64,000 nucleotides of DNA from Exiguobacterium antarcticum DSM 14480 (GCF_000685865.1 NZ_JMKS01000004.1:1-64000); one strand, 5' to 3'; positions 36,015-47,584 are shown, counted from the stretch's first letter. The notes: generated by a model not told the origin, from the letters alone. Made by a program: numbers and translations.

Positions 36015-36348
36015 GCGTATCGGTTCCTTTCATTTCCTCGAGATTGTCTGTACCCAGTTCTTGATAGGCCCGGTAGGCGAGCACGAGGAAAAATGCAGTC
36101 ACACCGAAACTGATGACGATTGCCGTTAAGACAAGAGCCTGTGGGAGTGGATCGGTATACTGGGTGACGCCGTCCTTGATGACGGGAGCGGCGCCCGTTT
36201 TCAGTCCGCCCATCGTCATGACAAGCAGATGGGCCGCATGACTGAGAAGGCCGGTACCGATGATGATACGTAAGATACTTTTTGAAAGAATGAGATAGAC
36301 GGCACACATCGTTAAGATGCCTGCAGCGATCGCCATGATGATCTCCAT
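36007..36348 (-). CDS. mrpC: Mrp Na+/H+ antiporter subunit C
   Basis: This 113-residue protein has three helices and is homologous to NuoK. The pattern [17 protein letters not shown] followed by [17 protein letters not shown] is the MnhC signature. It overlaps mrpD by 8 bp and follows mrpB by 3 bp. It is probably part of the membrane proton path together with MrpA and MrpD. Confidence 0.95.
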   Translation of the reverse strand: MEIIMAIAAGILTMCAVYLILSKSILRIIIGTGLLSHAAHLLVMTMGGLKTGAAPVIKDGVTQYTDPLPQALVLTAIVISFGVTAFFLVLAYRAYQELGTDNLEEMKGTDTHD

Positions 36349-36351
36349 GCG

Positions 36352-36788
36352 TTAATCACTCTCCCCAATCGTTTGAATGATCGTCATCGTCACACCGACG
36401 ACGACGAGATAAACACCTAAATCAAACAACATTGCCGTGTGTAAGGACGTTTTTCCAAACAACGGTAAGTTGAAGTAATCGTGGGCGTGTGTAAAGAACG
36501 GTACATTGAACAACAAGGCACCAGAAGCCGTCAAAACAGAAATCAACATGCCGATCGCCGTCATCTGTTTGTAGTCGACCGGTAAGATCTGCCGGAGTGT
36601 CTGGATGTCAAAGGCTAACAAAACTAAAACGAGTGCGGAAGCTGTGACAAGCCCCCCGATGAAGCCGCCACCCGGTGTGTAATGACCGGCGAAAAACAGA
36701 TAAACGGCAAACAAGAAAATAATGAAGGTGATGAACGTCGTAGATGATTCTAGGATGACGTCGTTCGTGTGTTTTTTCATGGGACTTT

Positions 36789-36792
<4 letters not shown>
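36352..36792 (-). CDS. mrpB: Mrp Na+/H+ antiporter subunit B
   Basis: This 146-residue protein has four membrane helices and the MnhB motif GHYTPGGGFIGGLVTASALV near residue 37. It overlaps the end of mrpA by 4 bp. The alternative start at the second methionine (residue 5) cannot be excluded. Confidence 0.95.
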
Positions 36793-39194
<2,402 letters not shown>

Positions 39195-39536
39195 ATGATT
39201 CCCTCCTTATGATGTAATACAATCGAAAAAATGAAAGAAGGACGTTGTACGCAAGCGGCAAGTATGGCTTGTGACGTGTCCTCTTCAACATAGACATTCG
39301 ATTTTCGTGAAGCTTCTGTTAAAAGTATAACGTACATTTCCTGTCTCTGCATGACCCGAACCTTTTTGATTTAGTGCAGGAACGCGGTTTTTGAGCGAAT
39401 TATTAAATATGTAGGAACACGGCAGAAAAACAGTGAAAAACTTTCAAAAAAATATTTTTAGAGTCATGTTGATTACCTGATTGGGTTTAAGGGAAAAGCA
39501 TTCAAGTATAAAAATCCAGTAAATAGAGGTGTCGTC
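39195..39536. promoter_or_regulatory. 342-bp intergenic region between mrpA and the small membrane protein
   Basis: On the minus strand a TATACT (39324-39329) is the best -10 candidate for mrp, with a weak -35. It gives a leader of roughly 120 nt. That leader folds into an extended hairpin at 39240-39282 (GGAC.. and GCAAGC with their complements). No coding sequence is convincing here. A regulatory role for the hairpin is only a suggestion. Confidence 0.4.
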
Positions 39537-39815
39537 ATGAGAAAAACATTTAAACAAGGATTAATCGTCGGTGGAATAGTTGCTGTATCCGTGTTAGTGA
39601 TTCAGCGGTATAAACAAAGTTGCTCGAATGCTCAGGACCAGGATATCAGTCATTCAGCTAAACTCGATCAACGTCCGAGTATCGATGCCAAGACGGATGA
39701 AACGGAAGTGGGTCTGACGCAACTGGATTCGATTCATCGTGCAGACTGGCAAGCCAATGGTTTCCCACAAACACATGCGGAACTGGAACGATTAGAAAAA
39801 GAAGAAAATCAATAA
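39537..39815 (+). CDS. Small single-pass membrane protein of unknown function
   Basis: This 92-residue protein has one N-terminal membrane segment (GLIVGGIVAVSVLVIQ, residues 8-23) after a short basic start, followed by a hydrophilic acidic domain ending in charged helices. There is no lipobox. I do not recognise a family. ATG 39537 has AGAGGTG upstream. Its terminator (39821-39840) was the target of the deleted IS1182 copy. Confidence 0.7.
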   Translation: MRKTFKQGLIVGGIVAVSVLVIQRYKQSCSNAQDQDISHSAKLDQRPSIDAKTDETEVGLTQLDSIHRADWQANGFPQTHAELERLEKEENQ

Positions 39816-39817
39816 AA

Positions 39818-39841
39818 AATACGCTCTCACAGGAGAGCGTG
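39818..39841 (+). repeat. Left target-site duplication (terminator hairpin) of the deleted IS copy
   Basis: This 24-nt segment contains ACGCTCTC-ACAG-GAGAGCGT. It is repeated with 4 mismatches at 40474-40497. Three of the differences are in the hairpin loop and the fourth is a T/C change that keeps pairing. It was originally the terminator of the preceding gene. Confidence 0.75.
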
Positions 39842-40473
39842 TCAGACTGAAGACAAAGTAGTGGTTTTTCTCTTAATCGGACTGGATGAGAAAGTTCCTC
39901 ATTTCTCTACTTTCGGAAAAAATTACGTCCGGCGGTTTCAGGACACGGATGTGTTCGAAACCATCTTTTATCGTATCCTCTCACAAGGTGTCGAAGCTGG
40001 GTTCGTGGACCCTTCGGTCCTATTCATGGATTCCACAGACAACAAGGCGAACGCAAATAAACGGAAGTTCAAGAAGAAAAAGATTGTCCGTCGCGCTCTT
40101 TTCTTTCACAGTGCACGAAGAGCCAAGAGAATAAAAAAATGATCCTACGCCATATCTGGCAGGAAGCAATGGATGAGGTGGAGCATTTGCGGCATACTTC
40201 TGTGAACCGGGCATTGTATCGAAAACGACAGGAGACCATCGAACGTGTCTTCGCAGACGCAAAAGAAAAGCATGGCATGCGTTGGGCCCGATGTCGTGGT
40301 CTGAAAAAAACAACGCTACAAGAGATGTTTACTTTTAGTGCCCTGAACCTCAAAAAATTGGCGAACTGGTCATGGGATTCCGGTGGGAATCCTTGTTTTC
40401 AACATCACTTTTTACGACTACATAAGACAAACCCTCATTTCAACGTTGAAATGAGGGTTTGTCTACGATCTGA
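39842..40473 (+). mobile_element. 632-bp non-autonomous derivative of the IS1182 element
   Basis: Both terminal repeats and the 40-bp right palindrome match the full copy at 23059-24721. Two internal blocks are missing, corresponding to 23098-23572 (475 bp) and 23790-24345 (556 bp). 1663 minus 1031 equals 632, so these two deletions explain the whole length difference. A few point changes are also present. It has lost the transposase start and most of the catalytic domain. Confidence 0.93.
39880..40473 (+). pseudogene. Fragments of IS1182-family transposase
   Basis: The middle fragment (GLDEKVPHFSTFGKNYVRRF through KRKFKKKKIVRRA) is followed, after the second deletion, by the C-terminal fragment (HIWQEAMDEVEHLRHT onward) in another frame. 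The first catalytic motif reads FMDSTDNKANAN, changed from FMDSTHIKANAN. The gene cannot make an active enzyme. Confidence 0.9.
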
Positions 40474-40499
40474 AACACGCTCTCCTGGGAGAGCGTGTT
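40474..40499. terminator. Right target copy of the terminator, between the IS derivative and the 97-aa gene
   Basis: AACACGCTCTC-CTGG-GAGAGCGTGTT is an 11-bp perfect stem. It now serves as the terminator of the convergent minus-strand gene. Confidence 0.75.
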
Positions 40500-40515
40500 G
40501 TTCTGTAAACGTTAT

Positions 40516-40809
40516 TCAGGCACTCGTCGATACAAGCGACTGAATACGCTCGCTGTGTGCCGTGTAGGAAGACAGGTGTTCAAATTGATGCAGGGTAAGA
40601 GTCGTCATGCGGCTATGACCTGTGCTTGATTCAAGCAGCAGGTAGGCTTCATTTTGATCCTGACCGCCACCGTCAAAGCGGATTTTAGCTGTAATCGTTC
40701 GTCCATCGTTCGTTTGCATATAAATATCGTAACCACCGAAATCAACTCGGGTAAAGCGATTTGCTTCGCTTACGATTCGTTTAAAGGTTTCTATCAATGA
40801 GTAAGACAT
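40516..40809 (-). CDS. Unrecognised 97-aa protein
   Basis: This 97-residue soluble protein has alternating strands in the middle (RFTRVDFGGYDIYMQTNDGR, ITAKIRFDG) and a C-terminal helix. The compact pattern suggests a small beta-rich domain, and I do not recognise a family. ATG 40809 has a strong AAGGAGGAAC site 8 nt upstream, which makes expression likely. It is alone between the IS derivative and the yeeI gene. Confidence 0.7.
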   Translation of the reverse strand: MSYSLIETFKRIVSEANRFTRVDFGGYDIYMQTNDGRTITAKIRFDGGGQDQNEAYLLLESSTGHSRMTTLTLHQFEHLSSYTAHSERIQSLVSTSA

Positions 40810-40959
40810 ACAAGTTCCTCCTTATGTGAAAAAGCGCATGGGACCTAACGATCAATCGCAAATCCGTATCGAATATCTCTTTTCCCATTATATAGAAGAA
40901 TCAAACCTTTTAAAAGAATCTTTTTTAGTGTTGCTATGAAACGCGTTCCATAGGTTATC

Positions 40960-41046
40960 GTACAATTAGACAGCGCGTGACTAGCGAGACAGCTAGGCGT
41001 CAGCTGGAATACTGACAAAAAGAGCGGACAAGCTCTTTTTGTCATG
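40960..41046 (+). ncRNA. Possible small RNA ending in an intrinsic terminator
   Basis: A GC-rich segment with an internal CTAGC/GCTAG stem is followed by a perfect hairpin, ACAAAAAGAGC-GGACA-GCTCTTTTTGT (about 41018-41043), that ends in T5. No open frame reads into it from the left, and a TACAAT lies at about 40950. It may be a short stand-alone transcript. Promoter evidence is weak. Confidence 0.35.
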
Positions 41047-41053
41047 AAGGCAT

Positions 41054-41090
41054 CAAAAAAGGCAAAGCTCGAATACAGAACTTTGCCTAC
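41054..41090 (-). terminator. Terminator of yeeI
   Basis: On the minus strand AGGCAAAG pairs with CTTTGCCT across about 13 nt and runs into TTTTTT. Confidence 0.85.
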
Positions 41091-41100
41091 GTGTAAGACG

Positions 41101-41814
41101 TCATAATTCGACGTTATGGTATACCTGTTGGACATCTTCCAGATCTTCTAAGGCATCAATCATTTTTTCGAACTGTTGGACATCTTCTTCTGATAATGTG
41201 ACTTCGTTTTGGGCAAGCATCACGAGTTCCGCAACTGAAAATTCTGTGATACCGGCTTCTTTTAAGCATTCTTGAACGGCATGAAACTGTTCTGGTTCCG
41301 CATAGATGATGACCGACTCGTCTTCCTCTAAAATATCACGGACATCCAGATCGGCTTCCATCATCAACTCAAGAATATCGTCGGCCGTTTTCCCTTCGAA
41401 GGCAAAAATGGCTGTCGCATCAAACATATAAGCAACCGATCCACTGACACCCATGTTCCCGCCGTTTTTTCCAAAAGCAGCACGTACATCAGAAGCAGTC
41501 CGGTTGACATTATTCGTCAACGTCTCGACGATGACCATCGAGCCACTTGGACCAAATCCTTCATAACGCAACACATCAAAGTTCTCTTCAGCGCCACCTT
41601 TTGCTTTTTCAATCGCCCGATCGACGATTGCCCGTGGAACGCTGTATGTTTTAGCCCGTTCGAGGACGACCTTTAGCGCCTGATTCGATTCAGGATCCGG
41701 TTCGCCTTGTTTGGCAGCCACATAAATTTCACGACCGAATTTGGCATAGACCCGGCTTGTATTTTTGTCTTTCGACGCCTTTTTTTCTTTAATATTATTC
41801 CATTTACGACCCAT
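41101..41814 (-). CDS. yeeI: YebC/PmpR/TACO1-family protein, YeeI/YeeN type
   Basis: This 237-residue protein starts with [20 protein letters not shown], the start of the YeeN/YeeI branch rather than the YebC/YrbC branch. GRYEGFGP-like ([19 protein letters not shown]), [10 protein letters not shown] and [14 protein letters not shown] are hallmark motifs. Long annotated as transcriptional regulators, members of this family are now linked to translation, helping ribosomes through difficult sequences. The start is ATG 41814; the frame stays open far upstream but without family similarity. It is divergent from the neopullulanase gene. Confidence 0.92.
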   Translation of the reverse strand: MGRKWNNIKEKKASKDKNTSRVYAKFGREIYVAAKQGEPDPESNQALKVVLERAKTYSVPRAIVDRAIEKAKGGAEENFDVLRYEGFGPSGSMVIVETLTNNVNRTASDVRAAFGKNGGNMGVSGSVAYMFDATAIFAFEGKTADDILELMMEADLDVRDILEEDESVIIYAEPEQFHAVQECLKEAGITEFSVAELVMLAQNEVTLSEEDVQQFEKMIDALEDLEDVQQVYHNVEL

Positions 41815-42017
41815 CAGAATCCACTCGCTTTCACATGACTTCGATTTAGTTAGGAACTTGCTGGTTCCCTCTGCTTTCTCAGTATACCTCATAAGTTGTT
41901 GATTTCTGAACTGAAAAGGTGAGGGCAGTAGTGTTTTTTCAAGATTGACGTTTACAGGTAGTCGGAAATTGGGAAGTAACAGGAGATGAAATCTAGTGTT
42001 TGGAAGGGTGAAGAGAG

Positions 42018-43802
42018 ATGAACAGAGCAGCAGTATTCCACCGTGCCTTGTCGCCGTATGTGTATAAGTATGATCAGGAGACCGTCCACATCCGTTTGAT
42101 GTCCGCCAAAGGAGATTTGGATCGTGTCGAGTTGGTCCATGGGGATCCGTATGAATGGGACGCGGAAAAAGAAGAAGACCGTGACTGGAATTTCGATCCA
42201 AACAAAGAGAAGTTCTGGAAAACGACGACGACGGAGATGACGTTCTCCGGATCGGATGCGACCCATGATTATTGGTTCGTGGCCATTAAACCGGCGAAAA
42301 AACGTGTCCGTTATGGATTCAAAGTCAATGCGGGGGAAACGTCTGCCGTCTATACGGAGCGTGGTTGGTATGACGAATTGCCACTCGATCATCCCGGATA
42401 TTATTTTGCCGTTCCGTATATCAATGCGGTGGATGTGTTTGACGCACCTAAGTGGGTAAAGGACACGGTTTGGTATCAAATCTTCCCGGATCGGTTTGCG
42501 AACGGTGATCCGGCGAATGATCGACCTGGAACGATTGCTTGGGGAGCGGAAGCCCCTGCCTTTGATAATCATTTTGGTGGTGACTTTCAAGGGGTGATTG
42601 ATCATATTGACTACTTGAAAGCCCTTGGGGTCACAGGCATTTATTTCTGTCCGATTTTCGTGGCACCTTCTAACCATAAATACGATACGCTCGATTACTT
42701 ACGACTGGATCCGAGTTTCGGGACAGAAGAGACGTTCCGAGAAATGGTCCAGTTGCTTCATGACAATGGAATCCGGATTCTGCTTGATGCCGTCTTTAAC
42801 CATGTCAGTGTCGATCATCCGGCGTTTCAAGATGTCATGAAATATGGAAAAGAGTCGAAATATGCTAACTGGTTCATGATTGACGAATTTCCGATCCAAA
42901 CGACGCCAGAACCAAACTATGAAGTGTTTGCTTTTGAACCAAACATGCCTAAATTAAATACAGCCCATCCAGATGTCAAAGACTATTTATTGAAGGTCGG
43001 ACGATACTGGGTTGAAGAGTTTCAGGTCGATGGTTGGCGACTGGATGTAGCGAGTGAGGTCGATCATGCGTTTTGGCGAGAATTCCGGACCGCGGTACGC
43101 ACTGCCAATCCAGAAGCATACATCGTAGGGGAGTGTTGGACGGATTCTCAGGAATGGTTGCTTGGCGATCAATTTGATGCCGTCATGAACTATGGACTGA
43201 CGGAAGCCTTTCTTACATTCTTTGCGACAAACGAGACGAAGGCTACGGCATTCAGCCACGCGGTCGTTCGAAATCTCAACGGGAATACGATGAATGTCAA
43301 CGAGGTGATGTTCAACTTAGTCGATTCGCACGACACCCCGCGCGCCTTGACACGAGCGAACGGGAACCACGAACGGATGAAACTGCTGATGTTGTCTCTT
43401 TTGACGTTCACGGGAAGTCCGGTCATTTATTACGGTGATGAAATTGGTCTGACGGGTGGTCAAGATCCGGATAACCGAAAGTGTATGGTCTGGGACCCGG
43501 CGGAGCAGGATACGGCACTGCTGGCGTATGTCAAACGTTTGATTGCTCTACGGAAACAACACCCAGGTCTTGCCAATGCAGGGACGTATCAATTCGAACG
43601 GTTAAACGATGAAACGGCCAGTTTTGTCATCCGTCGCCAGACCAATCAGGCAACGTATTTGATTTTGTTTAATAACGGACCGGAAGCCATCGACTTTACC
43701 TTCGACGAACCGACGATTGATTTGTTAGAAGAACGTCCGTCTGCAAAAACGGTTGTCGTTCCTCCTGTATCTGGAAAGATACTTCAAGTACAATCTTCAT
43801 GA
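42018..43802 (+). CDS. Neopullulanase/maltogenic amylase-type alpha-glucosidase (GH13)
   Basis: This 594-residue intracellular protein has an N-terminal starch-binding-like domain (CBM34, about 1-125), a GH13 barrel and a C-terminal beta domain. Catalytic residues lie in [11 protein letters not shown] (nucleophile, near 339), VGECW (acid/base, near 370) and VDSHDTPR (near 436). [10 protein letters not shown] is region I. Enzymes of this layout (NplT, maltogenic amylase, cyclomaltodextrinase) hydrolyse cyclodextrins, pullulan and maltodextrins. No signal peptide is present, so it acts on imported dextrins. It is monocistronic; no sugar transporter is adjacent and no cre site was seen. Confidence 0.92.
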   Translation: MNRAAVFHRALSPYVYKYDQETVHIRLMSAKGDLDRVELVHGDPYEWDAEKEEDRDWNFDPNKEKFWKTTTTEMTFSGSDATHDYWFVAIKPAKKRVRYGFKVNAGETSAVYTERGWYDELPLDHPGYYFAVPYINAVDVFDAPKWVKDTVWYQIFPDRFANGDPANDRPGTIAWGAEAPAFDNHFGGDFQGVIDHIDYLKALGVTGIYFCPIFVAPSNHKYDTLDYLRLDPSFGTEETFREMVQLLHDNGIRILLDAVFNHVSVDHPAFQDVMKYGKESKYANWFMIDEFPIQTTPEPNYEVFAFEPNMPKLNTAHPDVKDYLLKVGRYWVEEFQVDGWRLDVASEVDHAFWREFRTAVRTANPEAYIVGECWTDSQEWLLGDQFDAVMNYGLTEAFLTFFATNETKATAFSHAVVRNLNGNTMNVNEVMFNLVDSHDTPRALTRANGNHERMKLLMLSLLTFTGSPVIYYGDEIGLTGGQDPDNRKCMVWDPAEQDTALLAYVKRLIALRKQHPGLANAGTYQFERLNDETASFVIRRQTNQATYLILFNNGPEAIDFTFDEPTIDLLEERPSAKTVVVPPVSGKILQVQSS

Positions 43803-43809
43803 ACAAACG

Positions 43810-43853
43810 AAAAGCATCCGCTCAGGGATTTTCCCATGATGGATGCTTTTTTT
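43810..43853. terminator. Bidirectional terminator between the GH13 gene and the serine operon
   Basis: AAAAGCATCC pairs with GGATGCTTTTTTT, and an inner GGGA/TCCC stem strengthens the loop. Confidence 0.88.
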
Positions 43854-43869
43854 GAGTTTCAACGAGTAT

Positions 43870-45081
43870 TCATTTGAAAAACGGATGAATCAATAAGCCA
43901 CTTCTCAATTTAGGTTCAAACCAAGTCGATTTGGGCGGCATGACTTCATTAGCATCGGCGACAGCCATCAACTCCGTTAAACTTGTCGGATGCAAATGAA
44001 AGGCGACGGCCATCGTTCCTTGATCGACAAGCTGTTCGAGTCCGGCATACCCTCTGATACCCCCGACGAACTGAATCCGAGAATCGGTCCGTGGGTCTTC
44101 GATGCCGAGGAAAGGGGTCAACACTTCATCTTGTAAAATCGCGACATCCAGATTCTCTTTGACGGATGGATGTTCCTTCTCATAATCAAGTGTATACCAG
44201 TGTTGTTTGACATACATTTCAAACCGATGTGGCTTCGTTTCCGTCGCTCGACCGGGCGTGATCGTGAAACGACTGCTGATCCGTGTCAGTAACTCGTCAA
44301 CGGATTGACCATATAAATCTTCAACGACACGATGGTATCCTTGGATGTTCAATTGATCACTCGAAAACGAAACGGCAAGGAATAAACCGGCGTCTTCATG
44401 ATGATTTAACCGGGCGACTTGAGAAGCGGCTTCTGCCCGGTGATGACCGTCTGCAATATACAAATGATCATGTCGGGCGAACTGGCTACCAATCGTCATC
44501 ATTGCAGCGCGTTCTGTAATCTTGAAAATCGTATGTTCGATGCCGTCTTCCGCCGTGAATTGATAAATCGGGTGCTGTTGGTCCTGCTCGGAAATGACGC
44601 GGTCCAGTTCGAGATCAGGATGATGCGCAAGTAAGATCGGGCCAGTATGAGCAGCTAGTGACTGGACATGTCGAACGCGGTCTCGTTCTTTGTCGGGACG
44701 CGTGAACTCATGTTTCCGGATGATACCTTGATCGTAGTCAGCAACAGAGACACATCCGACGAATCCAGTCTGAGTATGTGTGCCATCGCTTAGCCGGTAC
44801 AGATAGTAACTTTCTACGTCATCAAATGTCAGAATCTGGCGTTCGATAGCTTCTTTGAAATGAAGAGCCGCTTGTTGATAGACGCGCGGATCGTGATCAT
44901 CGATGAAGTCAGGTAACGTCACTTCGGCTTTATCCATCCGTAAAAAAGATAAAGGGCGACGTCGGACTTCTGCTCTTCCTTCCGACCGATTAAAGACGTC
45001 ATAAGGAAGAGAGGAGAAAGCTTCCGCGTATTTAGGTTCAGGACGTAAAGCATGGAATGGTTCAAAAGTAGGCATAATCAA
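43870..45081 (-). CDS. DUF1015 family protein in the serine biosynthesis operon
   Basis: This 403-residue protein of the DUF1015 family has the N-terminal FEPFHALRPEPKYA and SLPYDVFNR motifs, EFTRPDKERDRVRHVQ and, near residue 210, YIADGHHRAEAA. The D-G-H-H-R segment resembles the phosphate-binding motif of the ParB/sulfiredoxin fold, to which free-serine kinases also belong. It follows serA by 6 bp on the same strand, so it is the third gene of serC-serA-DUF1015. No function is established for DUF1015. Its place suggests work on serine, phosphoserine or their regulation. Confidence 0.87.
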   Translation of the reverse strand: MIMPTFEPFHALRPEPKYAEAFSSLPYDVFNRSEGRAEVRRRPLSFLRMDKAEVTLPDFIDDHDPRVYQQAALHFKEAIERQILTFDDVESYYLYRLSDGTHTQTGFVGCVSVADYDQGIIRKHEFTRPDKERDRVRHVQSLAAHTGPILLAHHPDLELDRVISEQDQQHPIYQFTAEDGIEHTIFKITERAAMMTIGSQFARHDHLYIADGHHRAEAASQVARLNHHEDAGLFLAVSFSSDQLNIQGYHRVVEDLYGQSVDELLTRISSRFTITPGRATETKPHRFEMYVKQHWYTLDYEKEHPSVKENLDVAILQDEVLTPFLGIEDPRTDSRIQFVGGIRGYAGLEQLVDQGTMAVAFHLHPTSLTELMAVADANEVMPPKSTWFEPKLRSGLLIHPFFK

Positions 45082-45087
45082 CGCTCC

Positions 45088-46245
45088 TTAAAGTAGTCGT
45101 GTTTTGAGCACGCCGGGTATCGAGTCCAACTGGCGTAATGAGATCGTTTCATCCAAGTGGTTATCGATGTCGATGATCGTATAGGCGATGCCACCTTTAC
45201 TGCCGTTGATCATATTTGCGATGTTGATTTGTTCCGTCGCGAGGACGGAAGCAATCTGCCCGACCATGTTCGGAATATTTTGATGGGCAATCGTAATCCG
45301 GCGTTTCCCAGAGTAGGGAAGTTCGACCGACGGGAAGTTGACTGAGTGGCGGATGTTACCGGTCTCCAAAAATAGTTTAAGCTGATCGACCGCCATGATG
45401 GCACAGTTTTCCTCTGCTTCGCCGGTCGAAGCTCCGATATGTGGGAGCGGGATGACACGCGGCAGGGACAGAATGAATGCGTTCGGGAAGTCGGTCACGT
45501 AATTGGCTATGCGACCTGACTTTAAGACCGTTGCCAAGGCGTGTTCGTCAATCAGTTCACCCCGGGAAAAATTGAGTAGCGTTGCTCCTTGTTTAATCTT
45601 CGACAGTAAGCGTTCGTCGAGCAGATGGTGCGTCGCATCGATCAAAGGCAGGTGCAAGGTGATATAGTCGCTCGTCGCGAGTAACTCTTCGAGGTTCGTG
45701 ACACGATGGACTTGATTGGACACACGCCAAGCCGATTCAACAGACATGTGTGGATCATATCCGGAAACCGTCATCCCAAGCTCGTGTAACGTATTGGCTA
45801 AGCTCGCCCCAATCGCCCCAAGACCGACGATTCCAATTCGTTTACCGAGCAGTTCTGTGCCGGCAAATTGTTTTTTGTTTGCTTCAATCCGCTCCGGAAT
45901 ATCGGGCCCACGCAGATTATTAGTCCATAAAATACTTGGAATCAGTTTACGGGCGGTCAAGAACAGGCTGGCGATGACCAACTCTTTTACGGCATTCGCA
46001 TTGGCACCGGGTGTCGAGAAGACGGGAATTCCGCGATTCGCCAATTGGTCGAGTGGGATGTTATTGACTCCTACACCAGCTCGGGCGACGGCTTTTAAGG
46101 ATTCATTAAATTTCATTCCGTGTAGATCTTTGCTTCGAACAAGAAACGCATCCGGCGTTTCGATGTCATGCTTGACGAGGTACTGATCGGTAAAGCGTTT
46201 TAAACCTTTGTCAGAGACATCGTTCCAAAGTTGTACGTGATACAT
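45088..46245 (-). CDS. serA: D-3-phosphoglycerate dehydrogenase (short form with C-terminal ACT domain)
   Basis: This 385-residue NAD-dependent enzyme oxidises 3-phosphoglycerate in the first step of serine synthesis. IGIVGLGAIGASLAN near residue 140 binds NAD. VTLHLPL-like (YITLHLPLIDATHHL), LLNFSRGELIDEHAL and LPHIGASTGEAEENC (with the catalytic histidine) are standard. A C-terminal ACT domain (about 315-385, ITIAHQNIPNMVGQIA) probably binds serine for feedback. The intervening ASB domain of long SerA forms is missing. It starts immediately after the serC stop (TAAATG) with AGGGGGAA inside the end of serC. Confidence 0.94.
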   Translation of the reverse strand: MYHVQLWNDVSDKGLKRFTDQYLVKHDIETPDAFLVRSKDLHGMKFNESLKAVARAGVGVNNIPLDQLANRGIPVFSTPGANANAVKELVIASLFLTARKLIPSILWTNNLRGPDIPERIEANKKQFAGTELLGKRIGIVGLGAIGASLANTLHELGMTVSGYDPHMSVESAWRVSNQVHRVTNLEELLATSDYITLHLPLIDATHHLLDERLLSKIKQGATLLNFSRGELIDEHALATVLKSGRIANYVTDFPNAFILSLPRVIPLPHIGASTGEAEENCAIMAVDQLKLFLETGNIRHSVNFPSVELPYSGKRRITIAHQNIPNMVGQIASVLATEQINIANMINGSKGGIAYTIIDIDNHLDETISLRQLDSIPGVLKTRLL

Positions 46246-47310
46246 TTAGCGTTCCCCCTGTTCAAATCGGTGTAAGGCATCTAGGAGGGCGTCGACTCCG
46301 GATGTTGGCATGGCATTGTAAAGACTAGCACGCATGCCACCAACAGAACGATGTCCTTTGAGATTGACGAGCTGATTACGTTCTGCAAACTTTAGAAATT
46401 GTTCATCTAAGTCAGTCTGCCCCGTCGTGAACGGGATGTTCATGCGACTACGATCCGTTAGGGCGACAGCGTTTGAGAACAACGTCGATTGATCCAAATA
46501 CGTATAGAGAGCGGCGGCTTGTTGGCGGTTTCGTCGAACGACCGTCTCAAACCCTTGTTCTTTGATCCATTCGAGGACAAGTTTTGTTAAATAGATACTA
46601 TACGTTGGTGGTGTATTGTAAAGAGAATGATGCGTAGCATGTGTGTCATAACGCAAGTATGAGCCTAACAATGCTGGTGTTCGTTCGAGAAGGTCGTCTT
46701 TGATGATGACAAGCGTCATCCCTGCCGATCCTAGATTTTTTTGGGCACCTGCATAAATCAAATCGAACTGACTGATATCGATTGGTTCAGACAAGATCGA
46801 AGAGGAAAAGTCTGCCACTAAAGGAACATCGACTTGCGGTACATGGGTGTAAGTCGTCCCTTCGAGTGTATTGTTCCACGTGATATGAAGATAGTCGGCG
46901 TCGGAAACGACCGGATCAGTCGGAATAGAACGATAGAGGTTTGACGCGGATGAGGCGATAATCCGCGTCTTCGCATAGACTTGTGCATCTTGAATCGCTT
47001 TTTGGGACCAACTACCCGTATCAATGAAGTCGATCAGATGCTGATTTGTCGCCAAATTGAGCGGTAACATTGAAAACTGGAGCGTGGCGCCACCTTGTAA
47101 AAATAAAACATGATAGCCGTCCGGCACCTCCAGCAGCTCACGGAGCAAAGATTCTGTTTCGTTTAGGATAGTTTCGAATAAAGCGGAACGATGACTTAGC
47201 TCCAAGACGGATTGACCGGATCCTTGATAATTCAACAACTCAGATTGGGCTTTAAGTAAAACCGGAACCGGTAACACAGCTGGACCAGCGGAAAAGTTAA
47301 AAACCGTCAT
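46246..47310 (-). CDS. serC: Phosphoserine aminotransferase
   Basis: This 354-residue PLP enzyme converts 3-phosphohydroxypyruvate plus glutamate into phosphoserine. FNFSAGPAVLPVPVL is the SerC start signature, HVLFLQGGATLQFSMLPLNL binds phosphate, and the PLP lysine is in YAGAQKNLGSAG near residue 195. The C-terminal half has HRSVGGMRASLYNAMP. It is the first gene of the serC-serA-DUF1015 operon, with GTAGGAGGAATGAC at the start. I saw no T-box leader in the 274 bp upstream. Confidence 0.95.
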   Translation of the reverse strand: MTVFNFSAGPAVLPVPVLLKAQSELLNYQGSGQSVLELSHRSALFETILNETESLLRELLEVPDGYHVLFLQGGATLQFSMLPLNLATNQHLIDFIDTGSWSQKAIQDAQVYAKTRIIASSASNLYRSIPTDPVVSDADYLHITWNNTLEGTTYTHVPQVDVPLVADFSSSILSEPIDISQFDLIYAGAQKNLGSAGMTLVIIKDDLLERTPALLGSYLRYDTHATHHSLYNTPPTYSIYLTKLVLEWIKEQGFETVVRRNRQQAAALYTYLDQSTLFSNAVALTDRSRMNIPFTTGQTDLDEQFLKFAERNQLVNLKGHRSVGGMRASLYNAMPTSGVDALLDALHRFEQGER

Positions 47311-47584
47311 GTCATTCCTCCTACAACAATTTTCAGAAAATATTCACAACTAAAGTGTAACGGAATGAAAACAGTTAATCAAATGTCTTTTGAGCGGAAG
47401 GTGTGATGGAGGAGGGCGATGTTCAAACGATGCTGTAATCAAGCGCAATCTAGTGGATTCTCTGAATTAGCTTAAGTTAAGGAAGGGGAATGGAGTGTAA
47501 AGCAAATAGGACCAGCCGTCTTCATGAGATGCTGATCCGAAATCTAAGGCACGCATACTGTGTGATAAGTAATTGCTGAAGGTT

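Noticed and set aside
40845-41135. A 96-codon minus-strand open frame overlapping the 3' end of yeeI
   Set aside because: It covers the yeeI terminator and the candidate small RNA, has no ribosome site and no recognisable domain.
41952-42677. A 241-codon open frame antisense to the GH13 gene, and the long upstream extension of yeeI
   Set aside because: Both overlap the start of the certain GH13 gene on the other strand and show no family similarity. yeeI starts at 41814 by its conserved N terminus.
47311-47584. Possible T-box leader ahead of serC
   Set aside because: I looked for the conserved T-box antiterminator sequence on the minus strand and for an adjoining terminator and found neither.
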